A stretch of DNA of 47,849 nucleotides, from contig NZ_JAKUDS010000019.1 of assembly GCF_023221775.1 (NCBI RefSeq), positions 1 to 47,849 on the forward strand. The letters are read 5' to 3'. The notes beneath the pieces are model-generated. The model saw only the letters and a list, made by a program, of their open reading frames with translations, was not told the origin of the DNA and made no database searches. The translations under genes and the position numbers were made by a program. Positions 23,545 to 32,664 of this stretch are shown piece after piece (position 1 is the first letter of the stretch; each line of letters starts with the position of its first letter). The DNA comes from Enterococcus cecorum. GTDB lineage: Bacteria > Bacillota > Bacilli > Lactobacillales > Enterococcaceae.

Positions 23545-25200
23545 ATGAAAATGAAGAAAAAACAGGTATTAGCATCTTTTGCTTTATGCGCATTAGTATT
23601 AGCGGGATGTTCAACAGGTGGCGGCGACAAATCCAAAACAGAAAGTGGCGATAAAGCTGCAAAACAAGAAATTAATGTCGTGGTACAACAAGAAATGCCT
23701 TCAGGAGACCTTTCTTTAGCGACTGATACAATCAGTTTTACTGCATTGAACAACGTCTATGAAGGGTTATATCGTTTGGACAAAAAAGACCAACCACAAC
23801 CTGCAGGCGCTGAAAAAGAGGCTGAAGTATCTCAAGATGGTACGACTTATACCGTCAAATTACGTAAAGATGCCAAATGGTCAAATGGTGATCCAGTAAC
23901 TGCCAAAGATTATGTCTATGGTTGGCAACGTACAGCAGACCCTAAAACAGCAGCTGAATATGCGTATCTATATGCATTAGTGAAAAACGGAGAAGCCATC
24001 ATCAATGGTGAAAAACCAGTGAGCGAATTAGGGATTAAAGCGGTTGATGATTACACATTAGAAATTCAATTAGAAAAGGCAACACCATACTTCCCATACT
24101 TGATGGCGTTTCCTTCTTTCTTCCCACAACATGAAGCAACTGTGAAAGAATTTGGTGATGCTTATGCGACAAAATCTGATAAATCTGTCTACAATGGACC
24201 TTTCGTATTAGATGGTTTTGATGGACCTGGTACCGATACTGAGTGGGCTTATAAGAAAAACGACACTTATTGGGATGCGAAAAATGTCAAATTAGATAAA
24301 GTAAATGTCAATGTGGTCAAAGAATCTTCTACTTCATTGAACTTATTCAAAGATGGTCAAGCTGATGATGTCATTTTAACTGGTGAATTAGCCAAACAAA
24401 TGAAAAATGATCCAGCTTATGTGACACAACCAGAAGCACGTACTACTTATTTAGAAGTAAATCAACGCGATGAAAAATCACCGTATCGCAATGCTAATTT
24501 ACGTAAAGCTTTTTCTTATGCTATTGACCGTAAATCTTTAGTGAATAATATCTTGGGCGATGGTTCTGCAGTGGCGACTGGTTTAGTTCCTACAGGTAAT
24601 ATGACAGGTCCAGATGGTAAAGACTTTACTGAAGATTCTAAAGTCAAAGTGACATACGATAAGAAAAAAGCCAAAGAATATTGGAATAAGGCTAAACAAG
24701 AGTTAGGCATTGATAGCTTAACGATTGAATTAGTTTCTGATGATACAGATGCGACGAAGAAAGTTAGTGAATACCTACAAAGTTCATTACAAGATACTTT
24801 AGATGGTGTGAAAGTGAACTTAACGCCAGTACCATTCTCTGTTCGTTTGGATCGCGGAAATAAAGGTCAATTCGATATGATTGTGAGTGGTTGGGCAGCT
24901 GACTACTTAGATGCAAGTAGCTTTACTGATTTATTCGTTACTGGAAATAGCTATAACCGTGGTCGCTGGAGTAATGCTGAATATGATAAATTAGTTGATG
25001 CTTCGGGTAATGCGGATGCGACAGACGAAAAGAAACGTTGGGATGACTTACTAGGTGCTGAAAAAGTAATTCTAGATGAAAGTGGTGTAATCCCAGTATT
25101 CTATAAATCAGAAGCACACTTACGTAATCCAAAAGTAAAAGGCATCGTTGCTCACCCAGCCGGCGCCCAATACGAATACAAATGGGTAGAAGTAAAATAA
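23545..25200 (+). CDS. oppA: Oligopeptide-binding lipoprotein OppA (first copy)
   Basis: A 551-aa family-5 solute-binding protein that captures peptides for the Opp importer. The signal peptide ends in a lipobox (LVLAGC, Cys22), so the protein is lipid-anchored outside the membrane. Typical segments are WSNGDPVTAKDYVYGWQRT and SPYRNANLRKAFSYAIDR. It shares long stretches with the second OppA at 25961. It is transcribed alone: repeat cluster R3 and a terminator follow it. GGGTGG precedes ATG 23545; ATG 23551 is also possible. The stop codon TAA directly abuts R3. Confidence 0.93.
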   Translation: MKMKKKQVLASFALCALVLAGCSTGGGDKSKTESGDKAAKQEINVVVQQEMPSGDLSLATDTISFTALNNVYEGLYRLDKKDQPQPAGAEKEAEVSQDGTTYTVKLRKDAKWSNGDPVTAKDYVYGWQRTADPKTAAEYAYLYALVKNGEAIINGEKPVSELGIKAVDDYTLEIQLEKATPYFPYLMAFPSFFPQHEATVKEFGDAYATKSDKSVYNGPFVLDGFDGPGTDTEWAYKKNDTYWDAKNVKLDKVNVNVVKESSTSLNLFKDGQADDVILTGELAKQMKNDPAYVTQPEARTTYLEVNQRDEKSPYRNANLRKAFSYAIDRKSLVNNILGDGSAVATGLVPTGNMTGPDGKDFTEDSKVKVTYDKKKAKEYWNKAKQELGIDSLTIELVSDDTDATKKVSEYLQSSLQDTLDGVKVNLTPVPFSVRLDRGNKGQFDMIVSGWAADYLDASSFTDLFVTGNSYNRGRWSNAEYDKLVDASGNADATDEKKRWDDLLGAEKVILDESGVIPVFYKSEAHLRNPKVKGIVAHPAGAQYEYKWVEVK

Positions 25201-25632
25201 GGTCGTGAGAAGGGTCGAACAGCTACAAGCAAAAGGTAATCAATCAACTTGGTCAAATACGAGAAAATTCATGTGTTACCTACTGCTAAGAAAATCGGAT
25301 GAAAGGAGATTTTCTTAAGCAGGAGGGTGAATTTTCCGAGTATTTAGTTGATTGATACCGAGAAAGCTAAGGTTGTCCGGAATGACAGGAAAATCCGCTA
25401 GTTTTAAAGATTTTCCTAGGCAGTCCGGCTTAGATGCGATGTAGCTACCCTTCGAACACCGTCAAATAAGGTCGTAAATCGACTTGGTCAGCTACGAGCG
25501 GATAAGTTTGTCCAGCACGTCGGGAAAGTCACAAAGTTAAGACTTTCCCAGATGGGCTGGCTTATACGCCGAAGTAGCTAGTCGATTTACACTGTCAAAT
25601 AAGGTCGTAAATCGACTTTGTTAGCTACGAAC
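25199..25632 (+). repeat. Mosaic hairpin repeat cluster R3
   Basis: It starts AAGGTCGTGA right after the oppA stop. A unit with the ATCAATCAACT arms is followed by one with the CCGGAATG core, then one with GTAAATCGACT/AGTCGATTTAC outer arms and GGGAAAGTC/GACTTTCCC inner arms, then a fragment (GGTCGTAAATCGACTTTG). Each complete unit is a long imperfect hairpin. No gene is seen. Confidence 0.87.
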
Positions 25633-25656
25633 AACATGGAATAAAAAAAGTTTATG

Positions 25657-25690
25657 AAGCAGTCTGGCAGTTTGCCAGACCGCTTATTTT
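25657..25690 (+). terminator. Terminator of first oppA
   Basis: GTCTGGCA (25662-25669) pairs with TGCCAGAC (25673-25680), extended by AAGC/GCTT, followed by ATTTT. Confidence 0.75.
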
Positions 25691-25881
25691 AATGCATATC
25701 TAAAATTGAAATCTAATTGTTTTAAATAATCTGAATTTTTTTATTTATGAAAAAGAACAGAAAAAAATCAATATATTCCTAATAATATTAATATAAAAGG
25801 GTTTTAATGAAAAATAAAAACAATAAATTGATAGTAACTTTCAAATATTCTGAAAAATTAAAAAGAATTGAGAAAAAGTAG

Positions 25882-25910
25882 TTGCAATTTTAATAATTAT
25901 TATTTAAAAT
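25882..25910 (+). promoter_or_regulatory. Promoter of second oppA and putative TldR target
   Basis: TTGCAA (25882-25887), a 17-nt spacer and TAAAAT (25905-25910) form the promoter. Inside the spacer, TTTAA (25889-25893) is followed by TAATTAT (25894-25900). These 7 nt equal the start of the putative guide downstream of tldR (33679-33685), and position 9 also agrees. A protein bound here would block RNA polymerase. The promoter is well supported; the target role is inference. The rest of 25691-25960 is AT-rich spacer. Confidence 0.6.
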
Positions 25911-25960
25911 TGCATTAAGCTAATTTTTTTAAAATAAAATTAATGATAGGGGAGTTTAGT

Positions 25961-27628
25961 ATGAAGAAAAAATGGGCGATTGCAACTCTGGCAGTTTGCG
26001 GATTAGTGTTAGCGGGCTGTTCAACAGGAAACTCATCAAAAAAAGAAGAAAGTAAATCTTCTGACACATCAGCAGTAGCGAAAAAACAAGTCTTTAACAT
26101 GGTTGAAGGTGCTGAAATGCCATCTGCTGACCTTTCATTAGCAACCGATGAAGTGAGTTTTTCAGCTTTAAACAACTGCTATGAAGGGCTATATCGATTA
26201 GACAAAGATAATAAACCAATTCCTGCAGGTGCTGCGGAATTAGCGAAAGTAAGTGAGGATGGATTAACTTACACATTAAAATTACGTGAAGATGCTAAAT
26301 GGTCAAATGGTGATCCAGTTACAGCGAAAGATTATGTTTATGGTTGGCAACGTACAGTCGATCCAAAGACAGCTTCTGAATATGCTTACCTATTCGAACC
26401 AGTTGCTAATGCTTCTGATATCACTGCCGGTAAGAAAGCTACAAGTGAATTAGGTATTAAAGCGGTGGATGATTATACACTAGAAATTAAACTAGCAAAG
26501 GTAACACCATACTTTGACCAATTACTAGCATTCCCAATCTTCTTCCCACAAAATCAAAAAGTGGTAGAAAAATTTGGTAGTGACTATGCAACAAAATCTG
26601 AAAATGCTGTTTATAACGGACCATTTACTTTAGAAGGTTTTGATGGCCCAGGTACAGATACAGAATGGTCTTATGCGAAAAATGATACTTACTGGGATGC
26701 TAAAAATGTGAAATTAGATAAAATCAATGTGAGCGTCATTAAAGAATCTTCAACAGCATTGAACTTATTTAAAGATGGTCAATCTGATCAAGTAACACTA
26801 AATGGTGAATTAGCACAACAAATGGCTAATGATGAGGCATTCTTAACTATTCCAGAAGCTTCAACTTTCTACCTAGAATTTAACCAAAAAGATGAAAAAT
26901 CACCATATCGCAATGCTAATTTACGTAAAGCTATTTCCTATGCAATCAATCGTGATTCTCTAGCAAAACAAGTTTTAGCAAATGGTTCAATTGCGACAAC
27001 CAACTTGATGCCAGAAAAATTCATTTATGATCCTAAGACTAAGAAAGATTTTGTCAAAGAAGCGAAATCTCCAGTGAAATATGATAAGAAGAAAGCAAAA
27101 GAATACTGGGAAAAAGCCAAGAAAGAACTTGGTGTGGATGAAGTGAAATTAGATATCTTATCTTCTGACTCAGATGTGGCTAAGAAGATGCTAGAATATC
27201 TACAAGGTTCATTACAAGAAAACTTACCAGGTCTAAAAGTAAGCGTAAGTCCAGTGCCATTCTCAGTTCGTCTAGATCGTTCAAATAAAGGTGATTTTGA
27301 TACGGTTCTAAGTGGATGGGGTGCTGACTATGCGGATGCTTCTAGCTTCTTAGATATGTTTACAATTGGTAACAGCTACAACCGCGGAAACTGGAACAAT
27401 GAAGAATATACGAAACTTGTTCGTGCCGCAGCTACTACAGATGCCGCTGATGAAGAAAAACGTTGGGATGACTTTGTAAAAGCTGAAAAGATTATCATGG
27501 ATGAACAAGGGGTAGTGCCAATCTATCAAAAAGCAGTTGCCTATATGCGTAATCCAAAAGTCAAAGGTATCGTCAACCACCCAGCTGGTGCGAAATACGA
27601 CTTCAAGTGGACTTACATCGCTAAATAA
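25961..27628 (+). CDS. oppA: Oligopeptide-binding lipoprotein OppA (second copy)
   Basis: A 555-aa family-5 peptide-binding lipoprotein with lipobox LVLAGC. It is closely related to the first copy (for example WSNGDPVTAKDYVYGWQRT and GFDGPGTDTEW are the same), but the signal peptide, linker and several binding-site loops differ, so peptide preference may differ. ATG 25961 follows GGGGAG. It has its own promoter, which carries the best match to the TldR guide, and a bidirectional terminator. It probably feeds the OppBCDF complex encoded at 28.1-32.1 kb. Confidence 0.93.
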   Translation: MKKKWAIATLAVCGLVLAGCSTGNSSKKEESKSSDTSAVAKKQVFNMVEGAEMPSADLSLATDEVSFSALNNCYEGLYRLDKDNKPIPAGAAELAKVSEDGLTYTLKLREDAKWSNGDPVTAKDYVYGWQRTVDPKTASEYAYLFEPVANASDITAGKKATSELGIKAVDDYTLEIKLAKVTPYFDQLLAFPIFFPQNQKVVEKFGSDYATKSENAVYNGPFTLEGFDGPGTDTEWSYAKNDTYWDAKNVKLDKINVSVIKESSTALNLFKDGQSDQVTLNGELAQQMANDEAFLTIPEASTFYLEFNQKDEKSPYRNANLRKAISYAINRDSLAKQVLANGSIATTNLMPEKFIYDPKTKKDFVKEAKSPVKYDKKKAKEYWEKAKKELGVDEVKLDILSSDSDVAKKMLEYLQGSLQENLPGLKVSVSPVPFSVRLDRSNKGDFDTVLSGWGADYADASSFLDMFTIGNSYNRGNWNNEEYTKLVRAAATTDAADEEKRWDDFVKAEKIIMDEQGVVPIYQKAVAYMRNPKVKGIVNHPAGAKYDFKWTYIAK

Positions 27629-27652
27629 AGCAATGTGAAACTTTCAAAAAAT

Positions 27653-27687
27653 AAGCTGATGCACTTTTACTTCAGTGCATCAGCTTT
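27653..27687. terminator. Bidirectional terminator after oppA
   Basis: AAGCTGATGCACT (27653-27665) pairs perfectly with AGTGCATCAGCTT (27674-27686). Flanking T and A runs allow it to serve oppA (+) and the convergent small gene (-). Confidence 0.85.
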
Positions 27688-27693
27688 ATAGGT

Positions 27694-28032
27694 TTAAAAG
27701 TAACCAGAAAAAAGTAGACAAAGCACGCTCGAAAGTAAGAGTAGCCCACTTATTTCAAAAAAGAAGCGGGAACTGCCTTTACTTGCTTGCGAGAGTGAAA
27801 GATCATCTTCTTTTAATTTTTTGAAGGCTTTTTTCATGGAGTAATGGAAGAAATCAAACACTCCAGAAGATAAAATCCACAAAAAGACGGCAATGATTAA
27901 AAACGGTAGCATGGATAAAAACAAAGTGTCTGAAAGATTGACCAAATGTAATTCATGCTTTATTGTTAGAAATCCTATATTGCCTAGTAAAATAATGAGA
28001 TATAGATAAAGAGACCACTTTTTTGGGCGCAT
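27694..28032 (-). CDS. Membrane protein, DUF3899-like
   Basis: The 112-aa product has three hydrophobic helices (about residues 7-24, 36-56 and 92-111). The segment SGVFDFFHYSMKKAFKK between helices 2 and 3 recalls the DUF3899 family, often found beside opp genes; this assignment is from memory and tentative. I start it at ATG 28032 (MRPKKW), where AAAGGAG precedes it, rather than at the longer frame. It is convergent with oppA and divergent from oppB. Function unknown. Confidence 0.65.
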   Translation of the reverse strand: MRPKKWSLYLYLIILLGNIGFLTIKHELHLVNLSDTLFLSMLPFLIIAVFLWILSSGVFDFFHYSMKKAFKKLKEDDLSLSQASKGSSRFFFEISGLLLLSSVLCLLFSGYF

Positions 28033-28129
28033 AAGAAGCTCCTTTCTTGGTTTATCTATGCTAAATGTACACAAAATAATGTGAGAAGTCAAAAAAATCC
28101 TATACTTAAAAAAATTGGAGGGAACCTAT

Positions 28130-29071
28130 TTGAATAGTTATGTAAAATACATTCTTAAGCGACTATTCTATATGGTAATTACTTTGTGGTTGATTGCTAC
28201 CATTACTTACTTTTTAATGAAGCTTCTACCTGGTACACCATATACCAACGCTGAGAAATTATCCAAAGAACAAATTGCTATTTTAAATAAACAAATGGGG
28301 CTTGATCAACCAGTCATTGTTCAATATGGAAAATATTTATGGAATGCCCTACACTTTAATTTCGGAACTAGTTTCCAATTTAAAAACCAACCTGTTGCTT
28401 CATTATTAATGGATCGTATCGGACCTTCTTTACAATTAGGGTTCCAAGCTATTGTTGTAGGTACGATTTTCGGAACAGTTTTAGGGGCGATTTCAGCCAT
28501 GAAGCAAAATACTTGGGTAGATACCTTGGCGACTTTAGTGGCTATTATCGGTCGTTCGATTCCTAACTTCGTGTTTGCGGTATTATTACAATATTTCTTT
28601 GCGATGAAATTACATATTTTACCAATCGCGAAATGGGAAGGTTTTGCGTATACGATTTTACCAACGATTGCCCTTGCGATGAGTCCATTAGCCGATTCTG
28701 CTCGTTTTATTCGTACAGAAATGGTTGAAGTCTTACATAGTGATTATATCGAATTAGCGCGTGCCAAAGGATTGAGTCGTTGGCAAATTGTTTTCCGTCA
28801 TGGTTTACGTAATAGTTTGATTCCATTGTTAACATTATTAGGACCTTTAGCAGTCGGTTTGATGACCGGTTCATTGGTTATCGAAAATATTTTTGCTATT
28901 CCAGGTATCGGGGAACAATTCGTTAAATCAATTACTACGAATGACTATCCAACCATCATGGCCGTAACAATCCTTTACTCTACAATGTTGGTTGTCGTTA
29001 TCTTAGTGGTCGATATCCTTTATGGAATTGTTGATCCTCGTATTCGTGTATCAGAAGGGAGTCGTGGCTAG
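28130..29071 (+). CDS. oppB: Oligopeptide ABC importer permease OppB
   Basis: The 313-aa integral membrane protein forms half of the translocation pore. It has about six helices, an N-terminal LKRLFYMVITLWLIATITYF segment and the EAA loop (YIELARAKGLSRWQIVFRHG). I propose a TTG start at 28130, since GGAGGG (28117-28122) lies 7 nt upstream; a frame from TTG 28115 would translate the ribosome binding site itself. It begins the oppBCDF operon and is directly followed by oppC with no gap. Its TATACT -10 candidate is at 28101. Confidence 0.92.
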   Translation: MNSYVKYILKRLFYMVITLWLIATITYFLMKLLPGTPYTNAEKLSKEQIAILNKQMGLDQPVIVQYGKYLWNALHFNFGTSFQFKNQPVASLLMDRIGPSLQLGFQAIVVGTIFGTVLGAISAMKQNTWVDTLATLVAIIGRSIPNFVFAVLLQYFFAMKLHILPIAKWEGFAYTILPTIALAMSPLADSARFIRTEMVEVLHSDYIELARAKGLSRWQIVFRHGLRNSLIPLLTLLGPLAVGLMTGSLVIENIFAIPGIGEQFVKSITTNDYPTIMAVTILYSTMLVVVILVVDILYGIVDPRIRVSEGSRG

Positions 29072-30112
29072 ATGGAAGCGAAACAAATGCATGAAGAGAT
29101 TGCCAAAATCCCTGCTTCTGAATTTGAATTTTTACAAAAAGATACCGTTGAAGAACGTGAAGCCATTGCCGCTCCTTCTTTGACATTCTTGCAGGATTCG
29201 TGGCGTCGATTAAAGAAAAATAAAGCCGCTGTATTTTCAATTACTTTATTAGCGATTATTTTAGTTGTGAGTGTGGGCGCAATTTTCTTCTCACCACATA
29301 ATCCAGCTAAACAAAATATTGACTATATTAACTTGCCACCAAAAATTCCTGGTATAGATATCAATGGTCTTAACGGGAAAGCCATGGTTGGAGGTGAATT
29401 AGTCGATAAATATAAAGAAGCGGGCGTACCTAAAGATGTGTACTTTATTTTTGGTACAGATAGTCTAGGTCGTGATTTATTAAGTCGCTTATTAATGGGG
29501 ACGCGAATTTCTCTATTTATCGCCTTTATTGCAGCTATACTAGATATTTCTATCGGGGTAGTTGTCGGTTTGATTTCCGGCTTACTTGGTGGACGTGTCG
29601 ATACGATTTTACAACGTTTGATTGAAATCTTATCTGGTATTCCAACCTTAGTCGTGATGATTTTAATGCTAGTTGTATTTAAACCAGGGATTCCATCAAT
29701 CATTGCAGCGATGGCGATTACCAACTGGATTCCAATGGCCAGAATTGTGCGGGCCCAATCCTTGAAGTTAAAAGATCAAGAATTTGTACTCGCAGCCACC
29801 ACATTAGGTGAATCAAAAATGAAGATTGCATTTAAACATATCTTGCCAAATATTTCTAGCGTGATTATTGTGCAAATGATGTTTAGTATTCCATCAGCAA
29901 TTTTCTTCGAGGCCTTCTTAAGTTTTATTGGTTTAGGGATTAAGCCACCGGCAGCTTCTCTAGGGATGCTTTTGAGTGATGGATATAAGACATTCTTATT
30001 CTTGCCATATCAAATGTGGATTCCAGCCATTATGCTATCAGTAATTATGATTGGGTTTAACCTTTTAGCAGACGGTTTACGTGATGCTTTTGACCCTAAG
30101 ATGAAGGAGTAA
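29072..30112 (+). CDS. oppC: Oligopeptide ABC importer permease OppC
   Basis: The 346-aa permease is the partner of OppB. A cytoplasmic N-terminus of about 45 residues is followed by helix 1 (AVFSITLLAIILVVSVGAIF), an extracellular domain, and five helices with the EAA loop (FVLAATTLGESKMKIAFKHI). The extracellular insert (HNPAKQNIDYINLPPKIPGI and on) is longer than in E. coli OppC, as is usual for Gram-positive proteins. The gene starts at the base after the oppB stop, so translation is coupled. Confidence 0.92.
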   Translation: MEAKQMHEEIAKIPASEFEFLQKDTVEEREAIAAPSLTFLQDSWRRLKKNKAAVFSITLLAIILVVSVGAIFFSPHNPAKQNIDYINLPPKIPGIDINGLNGKAMVGGELVDKYKEAGVPKDVYFIFGTDSLGRDLLSRLLMGTRISLFIAFIAAILDISIGVVVGLISGLLGGRVDTILQRLIEILSGIPTLVVMILMLVVFKPGIPSIIAAMAITNWIPMARIVRAQSLKLKDQEFVLAATTLGESKMKIAFKHILPNISSVIIVQMMFSIPSAIFFEAFLSFIGLGIKPPAASLGMLLSDGYKTFLFLPYQMWIPAIMLSVIMIGFNLLADGLRDAFDPKMKE

Positions 30113-30118
30113 ACGAAT

Positions 30119-31171
30119 ATGAAAAAAATTCTAGAAGTAAAAGATTTAGAAATTTCATTTGACACCTTCGCCGGCAAAGTGCAAGCTATCCGTAATGTGA
30201 GTTTTGATTTATATGAAGGGGAGACCTTAGCGATTGTAGGGGAATCCGGAAGTGGTAAATCAGTCACTACTCGAAGTGTCATGGGCTTACTTGCAAGTAA
30301 TGCCAATATTGAAAATGGTCAAATCTTATTTAATGGTCAAGATATTGTACAAAAGACCGAAAAAGAAATGCAAAAAATTCGTGGGAAAGAGATTGCGATG
30401 ATTTTCCAAGATCCGATGACTTCTCTTGACCCAACCATGCCAATCGGAAAACAAGTGGCAGAATCTTTATTAAAACATACGAAAATTTCGAAAAAAGAAG
30501 CGATGGAACAGGCTTTAGAACTATTAAAACTAGTAGGAATTCCAAATGCTGAAAAACGCTTGAACAACTATCCACACCAATTTTCAGGTGGGCAACGTCA
30601 ACGGATTGTCATCGCGATTTCTTTGATTTGTTATCCACAAATTTTAATCGCTGACGAACCAACGACTGCGCTAGACGTAACGATTCAAGCCCAAATTTTA
30701 GAACTATTAAAAGATATTCAAGAAAAAATTAAAACATCGATTATCTTTATTACCCATGACTTAGGGGTAGTAGCAAATGTGGCAGACCGTGTAGCTGTTA
30801 TGTATGGAGGAAAAATTGTAGAAATCGGTACTTCTGAGGAAATTTTCTATAATCCGCAACATCCATATACTTGGGGCTTACTTGGTTCAATGCCATCCTT
30901 AGAAGGTGGAGAAGAGCGTCTATATGCGATTCCAGGTACACCACCAGATTTATTGCAACCACCAAAAGGAGATGCTTTCTATCCACGTAATGAGTATGCT
31001 TTAAAGATTGATGCTGAAAAACAACCGCCATTCTTTGAAGTATCACCAACACATAAGGCAGCTACTTGGTTATTAGCGCCTCAAGCACCAAAAGTAACCC
31101 CACCGAAAGAAATTCAAATTCGTTGGGCAAAATTTGCAGAAAAAAATCAAATAAAAAAAGGTCAAGCCTAG
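30119..31171 (+). CDS. oppD: Oligopeptide ABC importer ATPase OppD
   Basis: The 350-aa ATPase has Walker A (GESGSGKSV), Q-loop (IFQDPMTSLDP), signature FSGGQRQRIVIAISL, Walker B (ILIADEPTTALDV) and H-loop (ITHDLGVV). The C-terminal region has the oligopeptide-transporter extension (PHPYTWGLLGSMP type, here QHPYTWGLLGSMPSL). The Cys motif of the 4Fe-4S type is absent: the segment reads GDAFYPRNEYA where many homologues have C-x-F-x-x-R-C. AAGGAG overlaps the end of oppC. It works as a heterodimer with OppF. Confidence 0.93.
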   Translation: MKKILEVKDLEISFDTFAGKVQAIRNVSFDLYEGETLAIVGESGSGKSVTTRSVMGLLASNANIENGQILFNGQDIVQKTEKEMQKIRGKEIAMIFQDPMTSLDPTMPIGKQVAESLLKHTKISKKEAMEQALELLKLVGIPNAEKRLNNYPHQFSGGQRQRIVIAISLICYPQILIADEPTTALDVTIQAQILELLKDIQEKIKTSIIFITHDLGVVANVADRVAVMYGGKIVEIGTSEEIFYNPQHPYTWGLLGSMPSLEGGEERLYAIPGTPPDLLQPPKGDAFYPRNEYALKIDAEKQPPFFEVSPTHKAATWLLAPQAPKVTPPKEIQIRWAKFAEKNQIKKGQA

Positions 31172-31186
31172 AAAGGAAGTCGTAAC

Positions 31187-32125
31187 GTGAAAAAAGTTTT
31201 ATTAGATGTTAAAAATTTAAAACAATATTTTAACGTTGGCCGCAAAGATGAAGTTAAAGCGGTAGATGACATTACTTTCCATATTTATGAAGGTGAGACT
31301 TTTGGCTTGGTAGGCGAGTCAGGAAGTGGGAAATCGACTACTGGCCGTACGATTATCCGATTAAATCAACCAAGTGGCGGAGAAATCACTTTTGATGGAA
31401 AAGATGTTATGAAGTTGAAAAAACGCGATGAATTAAAAGAATTTCGTCGTGAAGTGCAAATGATTTATCAAGATCCATATGCATCATTAAATCCGCGGAT
31501 GAAGGTTCGTGATATTATTGCTGAAGGGATTGATATCAACCATTTAGCAAAAGATGAAGCAGAACGCAACAAAATGGTGGACGACTTACTAAAAACAGTA
31601 GGATTGAATCCAAACCATGGTACACGTTATCCACATGAGTTTTCTGGTGGACAACGACAAAGAATTGGGATTGCGCGTGCTTTAGCGGTTAATCCGAAAT
31701 TCATTATCTGCGATGAACCGATTTCTGCGTTAGACGTGTCAATTCAAGCACAGGTCGTAAACTTATTACAAGATTTGCAAAAAGAAAAAAATCTTACCTA
31801 TTTATTTATTGCCCATGACTTATCGATGGTGAAACATATTAGTGACCGTATCGGCGTCATGCATCATGGAAAATTGCTTGAAATGGGTACAAGTGATGAG
31901 ATTTACCATTATGGGGTACATCCATATACAGAAAGTCTATTATCAGCGATTCCATTACCTGATCCAGATTATGAACGTACCCGCAAACGTATCAAGTATA
32001 CAGCACCTAAAGAAGACGGAATACCACGCAAAATGCAAGAAATCGCAGAAGGCCATTTCGTCTATGCTAGTGATGAAGAAGCCAAACACTTCGCCGAAAA
32101 ACTAGCAGAGAAGAAAAGGTTGTGA
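31187..32125 (+). CDS. oppF: Oligopeptide ABC importer ATPase OppF
   Basis: The 312-aa ATPase has Walker A (GESGSGKST), Q-loop (IYQDPYASLNP), signature FSGGQRQRIGIARAL, Walker B (FIICDEPISALDV) and H-loop (IAHDLSMV). It ends with the typical HPYTESLLSAIPLPDP extension. The final codons AGG TTG TGA derive from the start of repeat cluster R4, so the repeat supplies the stop codon and the last residues. The next gene on the same strand is tldR, 539 nt downstream. Confidence 0.93.
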   Translation: MKKVLLDVKNLKQYFNVGRKDEVKAVDDITFHIYEGETFGLVGESGSGKSTTGRTIIRLNQPSGGEITFDGKDVMKLKKRDELKEFRREVQMIYQDPYASLNPRMKVRDIIAEGIDINHLAKDEAERNKMVDDLLKTVGLNPNHGTRYPHEFSGGQRQRIGIARALAVNPKFIICDEPISALDVSIQAQVVNLLQDLQKEKNLTYLFIAHDLSMVKHISDRIGVMHHGKLLEMGTSDEIYHYGVHPYTESLLSAIPLPDPDYERTRKRIKYTAPKEDGIPRKMQEIAEGHFVYASDEEAKHFAEKLAEKKRL

Positions 32126-32638
32126 GGCAGCTTGCTTAGACATGAAGAAATTCGTGTGCTTACCTACCGCTGGGAAAATCGGATGAAAGGAGATTTTCAC
32201 AAGCGGGAGGGCGAATTTCACAATGTCTAGCTGCCGAACACCGTCAACAAAGGTTGTAAATCGACTCGATCAGCTACGAGCAAAAGGTTATTAATCAACT
32301 TGGTCAAATACGAGAAAATTCATGTGTTACCTACTGCTAAGAAAATTGGATGAAAGGAGATTTTCTTAAGCAGGAGGGTGAATTTTCCGAGTATTTAGTT
32401 GATTGATACCGAGAAGGATAAGGTTTGTCCAGAACGTCGGGAAAGTCCGAGAAGTAAAGACTTTCTCAGACGGGGTGGCTTATACGCCGAAGTAGCTAGT
32501 CGATTTACACTGATTAGAAAAGGATGTAAGAAGGGTTGGTCAGCTAAAGGTAGATAAGGTTCCCAAATCGACGAAAAAGGCAGCGTAATATAAGTCTTTT
32601 CTAACCAAATCGGCTTATCTACCTAGGAGCTACCTTTT
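32116..32638 (+). repeat. Mosaic hairpin repeat cluster R4 between oppF and tldR
   Basis: It starts AAGGTTGTGA at the oppF stop. A GCAGCTTG/AGACAT type unit (32116-32243) is followed by a GTAAATCGACT unit whose arms (about 32252 and 32510) enclose a complete ATCAATCAACT unit (about 32283-32415). A further hairpin, AGGTAGATAAGG to CTTATCTACCT, spans about 32546-32627. The nesting shows one unit inserted inside another. No gene is seen. Confidence 0.87.
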
Positions 32639-32664
32639 GTATATTAAAAAATAAGGTTGATTCG

